A DNA stretch of 64,000 nucleotides, taken from positions 62,001-126,000 of the forward strand of contig NZ_JACZEP010000003.1 of NCBI RefSeq assembly GCF_014863355.1. The letters run 5' to 3'. The notes beneath the pieces were generated by a model. It did not search any database, was not told the DNA's origin, and worked only from the letters and a program-made list of their open reading frames with translations. Of this stretch, positions 54,569 to 61,379 are shown one piece after another; within the stretch, counting starts at the first letter, position 1; each line of letters begins with the position of its first letter. This DNA is from Aminobacter carboxidus. GTDB lineage: Bacteria > Pseudomonadota > Alphaproteobacteria > Rhizobiales > Rhizobiaceae. The position numbers were made by a program, and so were the translations under genes.

Positions 54569-54663
54569 AGGTCGTAGTCCCATCAATGCGCTGAATCGGA
54601 GACGGCTGATCGATTCAGGAGTTTCATTGGACGGTGGAATCGCTGCACGCGATTCTGCCGGCC

Positions 54664-54909
54664 ATGCAAAAGCCGAGCCCCATCCTGCACCTCCAGCGTC
54701 GTGATCCGAGCCGAAATATGGCCCGGTTCTACTGCCTATCACTGGAAAGCTCGCTGTTCGGTGACGCGGTGCTGGTGCGGGAGTGGGGGCGTATTGGCAC
54801 GTTGGGCAGGAGGCGGCTCGACCTGTACGCTACTGCCGCCCAGGCGCAGGATGCTCTGCGCCGTCTGGCGGCTTCCAAGGTCCGCCGCGGCTACAGTTCT
54901 GTCGGTTGA
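54664..54909 (+). CDS. WGR domain protein
   Basis: An 81-aa single-domain protein. The WGR core is visible: ARFYCLSLESSLFGDAVLV, then REWGRIGTLGRRRLD and AQAQDALRRLAASKVRRGY. WGR domains in PARP and MolR-like proteins contact DNA; short stand-alone forms are common near rhizobial plasmid replication genes and have no assigned function. Start: ATG 54664, in frame with a GTG at 54634 that would add ten residues. Its stop codon lies inside the parS palindrome at 54905-54920, so gene and site are physically fused. Confidence 0.85.
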   Translation: MQKPSPILHLQRRDPSRNMARFYCLSLESSLFGDAVLVREWGRIGTLGRRRLDLYATAAQAQDALRRLAASKVRRGYSSVG

Positions 54910-54920
54910 CAGCTGTCAAC
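54905..54920. promoter_or_regulatory. parS centromere-like site 1
   Basis: GTTGACAGCTGTCAAC is a perfect 16-bp palindrome identical to the parS sequence class recognised by RepB proteins of repABC replicons. It lies ~365 bp upstream of repA and includes the stop codon of the WGR gene. Confidence 0.92.
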
Positions 54921-55284
54921 GAGCTGGTGACAGGTCCGAAACGACCGCTGTCGTGTGCCGTTTCGCTTCCGTCACAATGGTTAATTTCCGTTAACTATAA
55001 ACAAGTTGACTCGACTCGCCCTCTCCAGCACCCTTGTTACGGTAAATGGTCGTAATTCGATGCGTCCAGCGTAACCGCCTCAGCAATCCGTTATCCACGC
55101 TCCATCACGTTAAAATGTGTGAAGGCGTAACCCGGATTCGGATTCCGCAGCGAATCGGCGCATAAATCTTAACGAAGCCTGACGGTGCGTCGCTCATGCG
55201 GCTGCCGGACGGCGAGAGGGGACTAAAGACTTGGTTGGGGCAGTTCAAGCACGGGCGGAAAACGCGAGCGAAGAGGCCGAGGTC
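54921..55284. promoter_or_regulatory. repA upstream region with DnaA-box-like site
   Basis: A 364-bp non-coding region between parS site 1 and repA. It contains TTATCCACG at 55091-55099, one mismatch from the DnaA box TTATCCACA. It must also hold the repABC promoter, which is autoregulated by RepA/RepB in known systems. No clear single -35/-10 pair stands out. The direct repeat GGCGTAACC / GCGTAACCG is another visible element. An in-frame TTG at 55231 would extend repA by 18 codons. Confidence 0.5.
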
Positions 55285-56478
55285 ATGGCGACTGATCGTG
55301 CCATTGCGCGCGACGCCGAGATGTTGTCGGCGCAATTGCAGGCGATGCGCGACCGGCTGTTTTCGCCGACTTCGAAAAAGGCCTTGCGCAAGTTCTCAAG
55401 CGGTGAAGCGGCGCGTCTGATCGGCGTTACCGACGGCTATCTGCGCCAGCTCTCCATAGCAGGTGAGGGGCCGCAGCCGGAGACCGGGGCAGGGGGGCGC
55501 CGCTATTACGCGCTCGACGACATTAACGGGTTACGCCGGCATCTCGCCGAGCAGAACCCGACCAAGGCGCGTCACTATCTGCCGCGCCGCGATGCCGGGC
55601 GCGGTGAGCACTTGCAGGTCATTGCCGTCACCAACTTCAAGGGCGGTTCGGGCAAGACCACGACCAGCACCCATCTCGCCCAGCATCTGGCACTCGCCGG
55701 CTATCGCGTGCTCGCCATCGACCTCGATCCCCAGGCGTCGATGTCGGCGCTGTTTGGCTATCAGCCCGAACTCGACCTCAACGGCAACGACACGCTGTAC
55801 GGTGCGATCCGCTATGACGAGGAGCGCCGGCCGCTCTCTGAGATCATCCGCCGGACCTATTTCGACGGGCTTGACTTCGTGCCTGGCAATCTCGAACTGC
55901 AGGAGTTCGAGCACACCACGCCGCAGATGCTGGCGGCGCGCCAGGCTGGCGACAGCAAGGCGATGTTCTTTGCCCGCGTCCAGGCAGCGCTGCAGAGTGT
56001 TGCCGACGACTACGACGTCGTTGTCATGGACTGCCCGCCACAGCTCGGCTTCCTGACCCTGTCGGCGCTGTGTGCCGCGACCTCGGTGCTGGTGACCATT
56101 CACCCGCAGATGCTCGACGTCGCCTCGATGAGCCAGTTCCTGTTCATGACCGCCGATCTGCTGTCGGTGGTGCGCGAGGCGGGCGGCGAACTGAATTTCG
56201 ATTTCATGCGCTACCTGATCACCCGCTACGAGCCCAACGACGGACCGCAGACGCAGATCGTTGGTTTCTTGCGCTCGTTGTTTGGCGATCGCGTGCTGAC
56301 CGCGCCTCTGGTCAAGTCGACGGCGTTCTCCGATGCCGGCCTGACCAAGCAGACACTTTACGAAGTGTCGCGCGAGAGCTTCAGCCGCGCCACCTATGAC
56401 CGCGCGATGGAATCGTTGACAGCTGTCAACGGCGAGATCGAGGCCCTGATGCTCAAGGCCTGGAATCGGGCGGCGTGA
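55285..56478 (+). CDS. repA: Plasmid partitioning protein RepA (ParA ATPase)
   Basis: A 397-aa ParA-type partition ATPase of the repABC family. The N-terminal HTH is at SSGEAARLIGVTDGYLRQLS. The deviant Walker A is NFKGGSGKTTTSTHL (~116-130), Walker A' is IDLDPQASMSALFG, and Walker B is VVMDCPPQLGFL. It drives plasmid segregation with RepB bound at parS and represses the rep operon. Start: ATG 55285 with GAGG-type sequence just upstream, giving the usual ~400 residues. It ends 11 bp before repB. A second parS copy lies within its 3' coding part. Confidence 0.95.
   Translation: MATDRAIARDAEMLSAQLQAMRDRLFSPTSKKALRKFSSGEAARLIGVTDGYLRQLSIAGEGPQPETGAGGRRYYALDDINGLRRHLAEQNPTKARHYLPRRDAGRGEHLQVIAVTNFKGGSGKTTTSTHLAQHLALAGYRVLAIDLDPQASMSALFGYQPELDLNGNDTLYGAIRYDEERRPLSEIIRRTYFDGLDFVPGNLELQEFEHTTPQMLAARQAGDSKAMFFARVQAALQSVADDYDVVVMDCPPQLGFLTLSALCAATSVLVTIHPQMLDVASMSQFLFMTADLLSVVREAGGELNFDFMRYLITRYEPNDGPQTQIVGFLRSLFGDRVLTAPLVKSTAFSDAGLTKQTLYEVSRESFSRATYDRAMESLTAVNGEIEALMLKAWNRAA
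56415..56430. promoter_or_regulatory. parS centromere-like site 2, inside repA
   Basis: A second perfect copy of GTTGACAGCTGTCAAC, embedded in the coding sequence for L-T-A-V-N near the RepA C-terminus, ~60 bp before repB. Identity with site 1 over all 16 bases makes chance very unlikely. Confidence 0.9.
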
Positions 56479-56489
56479 GGGAGGCTGGC

Positions 56490-57545
56490 ATGGCATTGAA
56501 CCGCAAGGACCAGCTCAAGGCGTTGTTCGGCACTGTCGAGACCGCGCCGGTATCCGCAACCCCGACCGAGACTGCGCCGGAAACCAAGTCGGCCGAGCCG
56601 GAAGCGGCGCGTCCGCGCAGCGCCTCGGGCGCCGTCAAGGCGATGGGGCTGTCGCTAGGTGGGCTGTCCAAGGAGATTGAGGAAGCGCGCAGGCTGAAGG
56701 AGAGCCTGGACGCCGCCGAACGCGTGACCCAGGTGGACACGACGCTGGTCGAGGCGTCGTTCGTTGCCGACCGGCTCGACCATGGTGCCCAGGATCCGGA
56801 TTTCGAGGCGCTGGTCAGCAGCATTGAGACGTCGGGCCAGCAGGTTCCCGTGCTGCTCAGGCCGCATCCCGACAAGCCGGGGCGCTACCAGACGGCCTAT
56901 GGCCACCGCCGCGTGCGCGCAGCGGGTAAGCTTGGCGTTCCTGTCCTGGCTATCGTGCGGCCGTTGTCCGATGTCGAGCTGGTGCTTGCCCAAGGCAAGG
57001 AAAACAGCGAGCGGCGCGATCTCTCCTTCATCGAGCGTGCGTTGTTCGCGCATGAACTGATCGGACGCGGCTTCGAGCGCAGCATCGTCCAGGACGCGTT
57101 GTCGCTGCACAAGGCCGAGATGACGCGCTTTCTCCAGGTCGCCGACGCAGTGCCCGAGCAAATCGTGCGCGCCATCGGTGCCGCACCCAAGGTCGGTCGG
57201 CCGCGCTGGATGGCGCTTGCAGAGCTGCTGAAGAGTGAGGCGGCACGCGTCAAGGCGGACGACGAGATCACCAGCCAGCGTTTCCGCGCTGCTGCAAGCG
57301 ACGAACGCTTCAACCTGCTGTTCACGCGGCTGCAGCGCAGGGGCGAGCCTGTTGTTGGCGGCGCGCGCGAAATCCGTGACGGCAAGGGCAGGGCAGTGGC
57401 GCATTTGACTGTCGCCAAGGGCAAGGCCCGGGTCGATTTTGTCGAAAAAATTGCCGACGGCTTCGAGGATTTCCTCGGTGAGGAACTGCCCAGGCTGTTG
57501 GAGAGGTTCGAACAGGAGCGCGGCCAAGCGGCTGGGCAAGACTAG
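56490..57545 (+). CDS. repB: Plasmid partitioning protein RepB (ParB)
   Basis: A 351-aa ParB-family centromere-binding protein. After a variable N-terminus (NRKDQLKALFGTVET) come the ParB nuclease-like/CTPase region (QVPVLLRPHPDKPGR, AYGHRRVRAAGKLGVP, LAQGKENSERRDLSFIERA) and the HTH (QDALSLHKAEMTRFLQVADAVP). It should load at the two parS sites and stimulate RepA. Start: ATG 56490 with GGGAGG 6 nt upstream; an in-frame start at 56475 overlaps the repA stop. The incalpha-type antisense RNA is encoded just after it. Confidence 0.95.
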   Translation: MALNRKDQLKALFGTVETAPVSATPTETAPETKSAEPEAARPRSASGAVKAMGLSLGGLSKEIEEARRLKESLDAAERVTQVDTTLVEASFVADRLDHGAQDPDFEALVSSIETSGQQVPVLLRPHPDKPGRYQTAYGHRRVRAAGKLGVPVLAIVRPLSDVELVLAQGKENSERRDLSFIERALFAHELIGRGFERSIVQDALSLHKAEMTRFLQVADAVPEQIVRAIGAAPKVGRPRWMALAELLKSEAARVKADDEITSQRFRAAASDERFNLLFTRLQRRGEPVVGGAREIRDGKGRAVAHLTVAKGKARVDFVEKIADGFEDFLGEELPRLLERFEQERGQAAGQD

Positions 57546-57661
57546 ATTTGTCCACCGCCCGCGAGACCGGCGCATCCTTCATGGCAGCGCCGTCAGCGGA
57601 CGGGGAGCGTAAGGCGTCCGTGCCAATGTGTAGAGGACTGGAACTAGAAGGATAACCGGCA

Positions 57662-57713
57662 AGAAAAAGGCCCCCGAAACGTCGCCATTCCGGAAGCCCT
57701 CATCAATGTAGCA
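57662..57713 (-). ncRNA. repABC counter-transcribed RNA (incalpha ctRNA)
   Basis: On the minus strand TTGACA (57748-57743), 16-17 bp, then a TTCTCT/ATTCTC -10 candidate, then ~50 nt ending in a hairpin (GGCTTCCG paired with CGGGGGCC) and a run of T. Location between repB and repC, size and the terminator shape match the small antisense RNAs that limit repC expression and determine incompatibility in repABC plasmids. Exact ends are estimates. Confidence 0.82.
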
Positions 57714-57757
57714 ATTGTGAGAGAATCATTTCCGGGCCGACTTGTCAACCACTGGAC

Positions 57758-57771
57758 GCGTTCCGGAACGC
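57758..57771. promoter_or_regulatory. Palindrome in repC leader (S-element-like)
   Basis: GCGTTCCGGAACGC is a perfect 14-bp palindrome between the ctRNA promoter and repC. In repABC leaders such a hairpin acts with the antisense RNA to switch the repC message between terminated or blocked and open forms; that role is assumed by analogy. Confidence 0.6.
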
Positions 57772-57803
57772 CTTTGGCTTGCCTCCAAGTGAGGTGAACG
57801 AGG

Positions 57804-59015
57804 ATGATCGAGCATATTTCGACGACGCCCTTTGGGCGGCGATCGCTATCGCTTGCCATGGTGGCAGGTCAGATGGCGGCCGACAGCTGCGCGCCTGGCG
57901 CCAGTACCAATAAATGGCAGGTGTTTCGTGCCGTCTGCGAGGCCAAGGGATTGCTTGGCGCCAGCGATCGCGCGCTTGCCGTACTCAACGCTTTGCTGAG
58001 CTTTCATCCCGACACGGATCTCGTGGAAGGGGAGGGGCTTGTGGTGTTTCCTTCCAATACCCAGCTGGCGCTCAGGGCGCATGGCATGGCGCCGGCGACG
58101 CTCAGGCGGCATCTCGCTGTGCTTGTCGACTGTGGCCTGGTGGTGCGCCGCGACAGCCCCAATGGCAAGCGCTACGCCCGCAAAGGCTATGACGGGGCGA
58201 TCGAGCAGGCCTTTGGCTTCGATCTGACGCCGCTTCTGGCCCGGGCAAAAGAGTTTGAGCGGCTGGCAGAGGCAGTCAGGTCTGAACGGCGGGCACTGTT
58301 GCTGGTACGCGAGCGCATTACCATCCTGCGCCGTGACATTGCCAAGATGATCGCCTTCGGCCTTGAAGAGGGCATAGCAGCCGACTGGCAGCGCCTGCAT
58401 CTCGAATATCGCGAGATCACGGCCACGATTCCACGCACGGCGAGCCGCCTTGAGCTTGAGCCGATTGCCAAAGATCTCGCCCTGCTTGCCCAGGAGGTGC
58501 GCAAGACGCTGGAAAGTCACGTTAAAACTGAAGAAACAAGCGCCAATGAGTCTCATTTCGAGCGTCACATACAGAATTCAAATACACACCCTCATGAATT
58601 TGAACCCGGCCTCGAAAAAGGCCAAGGGACGGCCGCTGCGGTGAAACTGGAGGCGAAGAGCCAGCCACCAACGGGTTATCCGCTTGGCATGGTGCTGCGC
58701 GCTTGCCCTGACATTGCCGATTACGCACGAAACGGTATTTCGGGCTGGGCGGATCTGGTTGAAACGGCAAATCTGGTGCGCGGCGCGCTCGGCGTCAGTC
58801 CGGATGCCTGGAACCAGGCCTGTGAAGCGATGGGGGCGGTGGATGCCGCGATCATGGTGGCGGCGATGCTGCAGAAGGGCGAAGCGATTTCCAGCCCGGG
58901 TGGCTATCTGCGCAGCCTGACAGCCAAGGCCTGTGCCGGCGAATTCTCGATCGGTCCGGTGCTGATGGCGCTGCTGCGTGGTCGGGGAGGGGCTGCGCAG
59001 ACGAGGGCTGGGTGA
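57804..59015 (+). CDS. repC: Plasmid replication initiator RepC
   Basis: A 403-aa replication initiator specific to repABC replicons. The N-terminal DNA-binding half has the conserved NKWQVFRAVCEAKGLLGASDR-type opening, LNALLSFHPDTDL, VVFPSNTQLALRAHGMAP and LRRHLAVLVDCGLVVRRDSPNG. The C-terminal half contains the conserved YPLGMVLRACPDIADYA and GGYLRSLTAKA. Start: ATG 57804 after a GTGAGGTGAACGAGG leader. The origin of replication of repABC plasmids lies inside repC, and an AT-rich tract is present at 58521-58606. Expression should be limited by the ctRNA upstream. Confidence 0.95.
   Translation: MIEHISTTPFGRRSLSLAMVAGQMAADSCAPGASTNKWQVFRAVCEAKGLLGASDRALAVLNALLSFHPDTDLVEGEGLVVFPSNTQLALRAHGMAPATLRRHLAVLVDCGLVVRRDSPNGKRYARKGYDGAIEQAFGFDLTPLLARAKEFERLAEAVRSERRALLLVRERITILRRDIAKMIAFGLEEGIAADWQRLHLEYREITATIPRTASRLELEPIAKDLALLAQEVRKTLESHVKTEETSANESHFERHIQNSNTHPHEFEPGLEKGQGTAAAVKLEAKSQPPTGYPLGMVLRACPDIADYARNGISGWADLVETANLVRGALGVSPDAWNQACEAMGAVDAAIMVAAMLQKGEAISSPGGYLRSLTAKACAGEFSIGPVLMALLRGRGGAAQTRAG
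58521..58606. other. Probable oriV, AT-rich tract inside repC
   Basis: This ~86-bp stretch inside repC is much richer in A and T than its surroundings (contains GTTAAAACTGAAGAAACAAG and ATTCAAATACACACCCTCAT). It encodes a low-conservation linker (VKTEETSANES...NSNTHPHE). Known repABC origins map to this place. Function is assigned by position and composition only. Confidence 0.6.
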
Positions 59016-59036
59016 CATCCGGGCCGCTTTGCCGAG

Positions 59037-59072
59037 TTGATTGAACTTGAATTGAGCGCATAATGTGCACAT
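59037..59072 (+). promoter_or_regulatory. Promoter and operator of the Xre-RES toxin-antitoxin pair
   Basis: TTGATT (59037), 16 bp, then CATAAT (59059) form a sigma70-like promoter. The 10-bp palindrome ATGTGCACAT (59063-59072) covers the -10 edge and the expected start point, where an autorepressing antitoxin would bind. Confidence 0.6.
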
Positions 59073-59111
59073 ATTGAACGCATGGATATCAAAGTAAGTC
59101 CGGAGCGTGTC

Positions 59112-59483
59112 ATGGCAGCTCAAAGTCTGGGAACATCAGTGGCTCATTTTGGTGAGGCACGGTCGCAATTCCTGTCGGCACGCCGCGTGTCGGAGCTGCT
59201 GGGGGTGACCCAGGCAGACTTGGCCAGGCTGGTTGGCGTTGCCCGCAACACCCTGACCGCACGTTCTGGAGCGCGCAAGGTAGACCAGGCACTCAGCCCC
59301 GTCGTCCGCATCCTGGCGATGGCCGCTGAAATGGCCGGCGACGAAAGCCGCGCTGCGATCTGGTTCAAGCACCAGCCGATCCCCGGTTGGGCCGGCAAGA
59401 CGGCTTATGATCTGGTCGGCGAAGGCAAGGCCGACAAGGTTCTAGCCTATCTGGAGGCGGTGCGCTCGGGCGTTTATGCCTGA
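59112..59483 (+). CDS. Antitoxin, Xre/MbcA/ParS toxin-binding family (DUF2384)
   Basis: A 123-aa antitoxin. An Xre-like HTH lies at residues ~20-60 (ARRVSELLGVTQADLARLVGV, then NTLTARSGARKV). The C-terminal toxin-binding domain has the DUF2384 pattern (AAIWFKHQPIPGWAGKTAYDLVGEGKAD-type: W-x-x-P-I-x-G-x-x-G-K-T-P/A), ending LEAVRSGVYA. It neutralises the RES toxin and represses the operon. Start: ATG 59112 with CGGAG 7 nt upstream. An in-frame ATG at 59082 is only ~12 nt after the predicted transcription start, so less likely. It overlaps the toxin gene by 8 bp. Confidence 0.9.
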   Translation: MAAQSLGTSVAHFGEARSQFLSARRVSELLGVTQADLARLVGVARNTLTARSGARKVDQALSPVVRILAMAAEMAGDESRAAIWFKHQPIPGWAGKTAYDLVGEGKADKVLAYLEAVRSGVYA

Positions 59484-59988
59484 AGCCAGCTTGCAGCGAA
59501 CGCTGTGGCGGGCCTTCGTGCCGCGCTGGGCGCACATGCCGCTTTCGGGCGAGGGGGCCGCGCGTTTTGGCGGACGCTGGAATCCAGTCGGCTCGCCGAC
59601 GCTGTATGCAGCCTGCGAGCTGTCGACCGCCTGGGCCGAATACAATCAGGGTTTTGTCCAGCATCCGGCGCTGATCGCCCAGCTCGAGCTGTCGGAAGCG
59701 AGGCTTGTCGATCTGACAGATGCGACGGTTTTGCAGAAACTCGGCATCGATGCCAGCATTCACAATTGCGAGTGGCGCGCCGATCTTGACGAGGGTAGGA
59801 CACCTCAGACCCATCTGCTGCGGCAGCGTCTGCTGACAGAGGGGGTTGACGGCATCGTCTACCCCTCCTTCATGTCGCCTGGCGGCGGCTGCGTCGCCCT
59901 GTGGCACTGGAACGGTCCGGGCCAACCGTCGCTCAAGGTCATAGATCCCGATCAACGCCTGCCGAAGACACCTGCCTCCTGGCTTTAG
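59476..59988 (+). CDS. RES-domain toxin (NAD+-degrading family)
   Basis: A 170-aa toxin. The family's signature residues are visible: Arg in GGRWNPVGSPTLYAA, Glu in CELSTAWAEYNQG and Ser in GIVYPSFMSPGG. RES toxins paired with Xre antitoxins (ParT, MbcT) are ADP-ribosyltransferase-like; characterised members deplete NAD+ or modify proteins. Its start lies inside the antitoxin gene. The gene ends 8 bp from the convergent recombinase stop. Next to repABC, the pair probably stabilises the plasmid. Confidence 0.9.
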   Translation: MPEASLQRTLWRAFVPRWAHMPLSGEGAARFGGRWNPVGSPTLYAACELSTAWAEYNQGFVQHPALIAQLELSEARLVDLTDATVLQKLGIDASIHNCEWRADLDEGRTPQTHLLRQRLLTEGVDGIVYPSFMSPGGGCVALWHWNGPGQPSLKVIDPDQRLPKTPASWL

Positions 59989-59996
59989 GCCTTGGG

Positions 59997-61184
59997 TTAC
60001 ACAACCAATCGCGCCGCACGCCCGAGCTTGCGTTCGGCGTCGTTGTAGTAGTGCGAAGCCTGGCTGACGGAGCGGTGCTGCGATTGCTGCATGGCATCGA
60101 GCAGCGGGATGCCGCGGCGCGCCGCCTCGGTGAGGTAGCCCGAGCGCAGGCCGTGGGCGGAGAATTCGTGCGGATCGAGGCCTGCGGCGGCAATACGGCG
60201 CTTGAGGATGAGATTGACGGCCTGCGGGGTCAGCGCACGGCGCTGGACATGGCCCCACTGGTCAATGGCGCGGAACACCGCACCTTCGACGAGCTCGGCC
60301 CGGGCGATCCAGTCGTTGAGCGCCGTCACCGGCCGACCGATCAGGAATACCGCTGTTTCCGTATCGGTGTTGGTGGTCTTGGTGCGGCCGAGATGGATCT
60401 TCAGGCACGGCAATGTGCCGCCATCGACATTGAGCGGATCGACCGGCACCGGCGCTTCCTCCACAAGCTGTTCGAACCGAAGGCCTGCTGCCTCGCTGCG
60501 CCGGCGCCCGCCGGACGCAAAGGCGAAGAGCAGCAGGGCGCGATCGCGGCAATCAGCCAGACTGTCACCGGCGCAGGCTTGCAGCACCGCAGTCAGGATG
60601 TCAGCCGTGACCGCTTTTAGGCTCTTGCGGATACGCGGACGCCCGGCGGCGCGGACGGCAAGCTTGATCGCGCTAGTGACCCCGGGCGCGTTGAAATGAC
60701 CTGTCAGGCCGCGCCATCTGGTCAAGGTCGACCAGCTCGACAGCTTGCGCCGGACGGTGGCCGGTGCGTGCGGTCTTTGGGCCAGGCGCAGCAGGCCCTG
60801 GTCACGTAGCGATGCCGCCACAGCCTCGGGCATGCCATGGGCAAGATCGCTGTCGCGGCGGGACACATCCCACAGATGATGGGCGACAAATTTCAGCAGC
60901 AAGGCCTCAGGCGCCGGCCACGGCAGTGCCGCGCCGGTCGCAGCCAGGCACCAGGCCTCGAGGTAAAACAGATCGGAAGCGAGTGCCCGCAGGGAGTTTT
61001 CGCCAATCCCTTGGTTGGCGAGATGACGCAAGGTGGCGACGTCGTCGTCGCAAAGCACGTCCGCCAGCTGCTTGCGCCGGTCAAACGGCAGGATACCGTC
61101 AAGGGCGTCGAGCGCCTCGGCCCTGTCCGCGCGACCGTCACCAGCGTTGGGGGCAGGGCCTGACTTGGTCGGCGGTTTGGCCAT
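59997..61184 (-). CDS. Tyrosine recombinase/integrase
   Basis: A 395-aa site-specific recombinase. The C-terminal catalytic domain shows Arg I in FASGGRRRSEAAGLRF, the HxxR box in SAHGLRSGYLTEA, the third His in QSQHRSVSQAS and the nucleophile Tyr in SHYYNDAE. The N-terminal ~190 residues are a SAM-like core-binding domain. Start: ATG 61184 (MAKPPTKSG) with AAGAGA 5 nt upstream. On a plasmid such an enzyme may resolve multimers, or it may be left from integration. Direct repeats TATCGATAA lie just upstream in the divergent region and could be its site or an operator. Confidence 0.9.
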   Translation of the reverse strand: MAKPPTKSGPAPNAGDGRADRAEALDALDGILPFDRRKQLADVLCDDDVATLRHLANQGIGENSLRALASDLFYLEAWCLAATGAALPWPAPEALLLKFVAHHLWDVSRRDSDLAHGMPEAVAASLRDQGLLRLAQRPHAPATVRRKLSSWSTLTRWRGLTGHFNAPGVTSAIKLAVRAAGRPRIRKSLKAVTADILTAVLQACAGDSLADCRDRALLLFAFASGGRRRSEAAGLRFEQLVEEAPVPVDPLNVDGGTLPCLKIHLGRTKTTNTDTETAVFLIGRPVTALNDWIARAELVEGAVFRAIDQWGHVQRRALTPQAVNLILKRRIAAAGLDPHEFSAHGLRSGYLTEAARRGIPLLDAMQQSQHRSVSQASHYYNDAERKLGRAARLVV

Positions 61185-61268
61185 AGCATCTCTTTTCGAC
61201 AGGATTTTGTGCCGCAAACAGCCGGGTTCGAGCCGGATTCTAGCGCTTCCGTGGCTGATTTCAATCAC

Positions 61269-61294
61269 TATCGATAAGGGTTAGTTATCGATAA
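61269..61294. repeat. Paired TATCGATAA repeats between recombinase and RHE_PE00001 genes
   Basis: TATCGATAA occurs at 61269-61277 and again at 61286-61294, the second within the perfect palindrome TTATCGATAA. The 17-bp pitch places them on similar helix faces. They lie in the 195-bp divergent intergenic region. Confidence 0.5.
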
Positions 61295-61379
61295 TTAAAC
61301 GGGCCAGTTTTCAGGATCGCCATGACTAAAGGTAAGGATATGATAGCTTTATGAACGGGAAATGTGTTAAGGTTAATCA

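Noticed and set aside
61221-61236. A tRNA T-arm-like GGTTCGAGCC upstream of the recombinase gene, as a possible attachment site
   Set aside because: The five-pair T-stem does not close and no acceptor or anticodon stems are found nearby.
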